DNA from: Ignavibacteriales bacterium
Lineage (GTDB): Bacteria > Bacteroidota > Ignavibacteria > Ignavibacteriales > Ignavibacteriaceae
Length of the DNA: 64,000 nt
Assembly: GCA_015709675.1 (NCBI GenBank)
Contig: CP054182.1
Location: forward strand, 3,141,448 to 3,205,447
Reading direction: 5' to 3'
Shown: positions 61,862 to 64,000 of the stretch, one piece after another
Layout: each line of letters starts with the position of its first letter
How positions within the stretch are numbered: the first letter of the stretch is position 1
Made by a program: the position numbers and the translations under genes
The notes under the pieces: generated by a model
Told to the model about the DNA's origin: nothing
What the model saw: only the letters and a program-made list of their open reading frames with translations
The model's database searches: none

Positions 61862-62764
61862 TTAAACCTGTTCGCTGACGAAGCGTTCTTCAATCAGCTT
61901 TTTAATATCATTCATTGCCCACTGAGGTGTTGAAGTTGCACCGGTGATGCCGACGGTTTTTACCCCTTCAAACCAGTTCCAGTCAATTTCAGAAGGATCC
62001 TCAACAAAATGAGTGTGAGAGTTTTCTTCTTTGGCAATGTTATACAGAACTTTTCCGTTGCTGCTTTTTCTTCCGGCAGAAAAGATTATCAGATCATTGG
62101 TATTAGCAAAATCTCTCAGCTTCTTTTCACGTCCGGAAACCTGTCCGCAGATCGTATCCTTTGCATGAAACTCGACCGCGGTTTCTTCAATGGTGCCTAT
62201 TTCAAGCGACACAACTTTTTCTCTCAGGGCTTTTGCAATACGGTAAAATGTATCCCTGTCCATGGTTGTCTGCGAAAACAGCACAGTTGGTTTTGAAACA
62301 TCAACCGCCTCAAGCGCCTCCTCAACCGAGAGAACCACAATTGCTTCATCGTTGGTCACGCCTCTCAGACCGATTACTTCGGCATGATCTTTCTTTCCGA
62401 AGATCACAACCTGAAAACTTTTATCCACAAACCGTCTGATTCGCTCCTGCACTTTTGTAACAACAGGACAGGTTGCATCTACCAGTTCAATTCCGTATTC
62501 AATTGCCTTCTGATAGGTTGAAGGAGGTTCACCATGAGCACGGATTAAAACTTTACTTCCTCTTGGGATATTCGGAAAATCATCAACCGTAACCGTACTT
62601 AATCCTAAATCACCAAGCCGTTTCACTTCAGCCGCGTTATGAATAATATCACCGAGTGAGTATAGAGCCGGAGCAGATTTTAATTCCGCTTCCGCAAAAT
62701 CTATCGCTCTTACTACTCCCCAGCAGAAACCTGCATTTTTATCAACCGTTACTACCATATTCAT
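61862..62764 (-). CDS. ispH: 4-hydroxy-3-methylbut-2-enyl diphosphate reductase
   Basis: Last step of the MEP isoprenoid pathway: HMBPP to IPP and DMAPP. 300 residues. Three conserved iron-sulfur Cys: C14 in AGFCWGVVRA, one in VDATCPVVTK, one in DTICGQVSGREKKL. Also RAHGEPPST, GKKDHAEVIGLRG and TGATSTPQWAM. The presence of MEP-pathway IspH fits Bacteroidota/Ignavibacteriota. 26 nt after cmk and about 100 nt before rpsA. Confidence 0.97.
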   Translation of the reverse strand: MNMVVTVDKNAGFCWGVVRAIDFAEAELKSAPALYSLGDIIHNAAEVKRLGDLGLSTVTVDDFPNIPRGSKVLIRAHGEPPSTYQKAIEYGIELVDATCPVVTKVQERIRRFVDKSFQVVIFGKKDHAEVIGLRGVTNDEAIVVLSVEEALEAVDVSKPTVLFSQTTMDRDTFYRIAKALREKVVSLEIGTIEETAVEFHAKDTICGQVSGREKKLRDFANTNDLIIFSAGRKSSNGKVLYNIAKEENSHTHFVEDPSEIDWNWFEGVKTVGITGATSTPQWAMNDIKKLIEERFVSEQV

Positions 62765-62790
62765 TCAGATCTTTTTCTTAATAAAACAAA

Positions 62791-63471
62791 TCAGCTGCTG
62801 AATTGTTCCTCTGCACTGCGAATCTTATCAACTATCATCGTAACCTGTTCTTCAAACGTTAAGTTTGAAGTATCAATCTCTATTGCACCGTCAGCTTTTT
62901 TTAAAGGGCTGACGCTCCTCCCTGAATCTTTCACATCCCTTTCGGAAAGGTTTTTTCTGATATTCGCTTCATCAACCTTTTCCGTACCTACAACTTCTTT
63001 ATATCTTCTTTTGGTCCTCTCTTCGAGAGAAGCAGTCAGAAAAAATTTCAAATCTGCATGAGGGAATACAACTGTTCCGATATCCCTCCCCTCCATTACA
63101 ACGCCTCCATTTCTCCCGATAGATCTCTGCTTGTGAATCAGTTCTTCCCTGACATCAGGTATTGAACTTATTTCGCTCACATTTTCATTAACATCAAGAG
63201 AACGAAGTCTGGAAGTAATATCCTCACCGTTCCAGAAGATTTTATTTTCACCGCCGGATGCCTCAATAGAAATCTCCGATGACTTAAGCAGTAATGAAAC
63301 CTGAGCATGACTCCCGATGATGTTCTCCCTGAGCGCCATAAATGTTACTGCCCTGTACATTGCACCGGTATCAATATAAACGTAACCGATCCGGGAAGCC
63401 ACCTCCCGGGCAGTCGTACTCTTGCCTGAACCGGCGGGACCGTCGATCGCAATGATTAATTTTTTGGGCAT
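62791..63471 (-). CDS. cmk: Cytidylate kinase
   Basis: Phosphorylates CMP/dCMP with ATP. 226 residues, standard. Walker A IDGPAGSGKSTTAREVA at the N-terminus, YIDTGAMYRAVTFMAL, VMEGRDIGTVVFPHADLKFFLTA and the lid region RTKRRYKEV are all typical. First of the cmk-ispH-rpsA run; a 135-nt gap separates it from the dnaX-like gene. Confidence 0.97.
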   Translation of the reverse strand: MPKKLIIAIDGPAGSGKSTTAREVASRIGYVYIDTGAMYRAVTFMALRENIIGSHAQVSLLLKSSEISIEASGGENKIFWNGEDITSRLRSLDVNENVSEISSIPDVREELIHKQRSIGRNGGVVMEGRDIGTVVFPHADLKFFLTASLEERTKRRYKEVVGTEKVDEANIRKNLSERDVKDSGRSVSPLKKADGAIEIDTSNLTFEEQVTMIVDKIRSAEEQFSS

Positions 63472-63606
63472 AGTAAGGAAAATTACGGAAAAAAGCGCTA
63501 AATTACAATTCTGCTCCCCGTTCCAGACCCCTTTTAATTACTGATATTTACTGGCCCCTTTTTTCCTTAATTGGCAGCAAAAGTGGTTATAATGCAGAAC
63601 TCCGGC

Positions 63607-64000
63607 TCAGGCAATTCTTTCTCCCCCTAAAATCTCCGTAATTGCCTTTTCGAACGGGTCATTTTTCATCTGCGAAGCGGTTGATTTGGTGATGTAGGAT
63701 TCAATATCTGCCGCTTTTTCTTCTGAGGGTCTTCCGGTGAGACTAAAAATTATCCTGAATTCCCTTCCGGTAATCTTTTCAAATTCGGTTGAAAGCTGGC
63801 CGGCAAGCCCCTGGAGCATTTCTCTGGTGCGGAAATCAGGAACCTGAATATCTATTTCCCCGCGAAATTCAGAACGGATTTTTGCTCCGGAAAGACTGTC
63901 TCCAAAAGCCAGGTGCAGCGATTTATCATAAACCACTTTTTTTCTGATCTGTTCAAAAGCAAAGTTCAGGTCATCAGTTTTTTCAGGCTGAGGCTGTCTG
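63607..64000 (-). CDS. dnaX: Probable DNA polymerase III gamma/tau C-terminus (partial)
   Basis: The frame runs open from the window edge to a stop at 63607, so only the 3' ~130 codons are here; the GTG at 63936 is internal. The pattern LNFAFEQIRKK, then KIRSEFRGEIDIQVPDFRTREM and a closing NDPFEKAITEILGGERI is the usual end of the clamp-loader subunit DnaX (alpha/tau interaction region and DP...ILGG tail). The diagnostic ATPase part lies outside, hence moderate confidence. Confidence 0.7.
   Translation of the reverse strand, partial: RQPQPEKTDDLNFAFEQIRKKVVYDKSLHLAFGDSLSGAKIRSEFRGEIDIQVPDFRTREMLQGLAGQLSTEFEKITGREFRIIFSLTGRPSEEKAADIESYITKSTASQMKNDPFEKAITEILGGERIA

Noticed and set aside
1-64000. 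CRISPR arrays, insertion sequences, prophage or integrases
   Set aside because: No regular direct-repeat/spacer series, transposase or integrase motifs were seen on either strand.

Overview
The window is chromosomal DNA from a Gram-negative bacterium of the Bacteroidota/Chlorobi/Ignavibacteriota group, most likely an ignavibacterium-like organism (inferred; no 16S rRNA is present). Six secreted proteins end in a type IX secretion (T9SS) type A sorting domain with the YPNPFNP signature. There is an outer-membrane TonB receptor with a carboxypeptidase-regulatory N-domain, a bacillithiol deacetylase, and several promoter-like boxes of the TAnnTTTG kind used in Bacteroidota. Genes are tightly packed on both strands. 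I see no CRISPR array, prophage or insertion sequence.

Layout. 0-4.3 kb (-): a short overlapping operon (unknown secreted protein, double-GNAT acetyltransferase, TonB-dependent receptor). 4.5-5.5 kb (+): metallo-beta-lactamase-fold hydrolase. 5.5-13.7 kb (-): the most unusual locus, a GldL-like two-helix membrane protein, a very short GldM-like single-helix protein, a separate secreted Ig-like protein, then a tandemly duplicated pair of predicted outer-membrane barrel proteins (A1-B1-A2-B2). 14-21.7 kb (-): DUF2254-like membrane protein, T9SS-exported subtilisin, OB-fold lipoprotein, RecQ helicase. 21.8-23.5 kb: small accessory island with an 80-residue unknown protein, a vapBC toxin-antitoxin pair and a second, toxin-less copy of the antitoxin. 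23.7-26.6 kb (+): pyrR-pyrB-pyrC pyrimidine operon with a possible 24-codon leader ORF. 26.7-38 kb (+): FN3 lipoprotein, DUF4783 protein, very large NtrY-like sensor kinase, AddA-like helicase-nuclease, amidase lipoprotein and an SpmA-SpmB fusion, with several start/stop overlaps. 38.2-39.5 kb (-): OmpA-type protein. 39.6 kb: tRNA-Pro(CGG). 39.8-41.2 kb (+): YajQ and an aldo/keto reductase. 41.2-48 kb: peptidoglycan-enzyme cluster (RlpA lipoprotein, GHL10/DUF187 hydrolase and Amidase_3, the last two carrying T9SS signals) plus a propeller protein. 48-53.7 kb: PBP4-type DacB, DUF5009 acyltransferase-like protein, long-chain acyl-CoA ligase, BshB1. 53.9-57.7 kb (+): three consecutive T9SS cargo genes, two of them paralogues with a C-x-C-H motif. 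57.7-64 kb (-): housekeeping run dnaX(3' end)-cmk-ispH-rpsA-mtaB-DUF5683.

How it fits together. Much of the window serves the cell envelope. The GldLM-like cluster could be the proton-driven trans-envelope machine, or a divergent relative of it, that exports the T9SS cargo seen here. That link is inferred from content and proximity, not shown. The RlpA/GHL10/amidase group makes biochemical sense as a set acting on stem-peptide-free peptidoglycan glycans. The rest (pyrimidine synthesis, DNA repair, translation) is ordinary.
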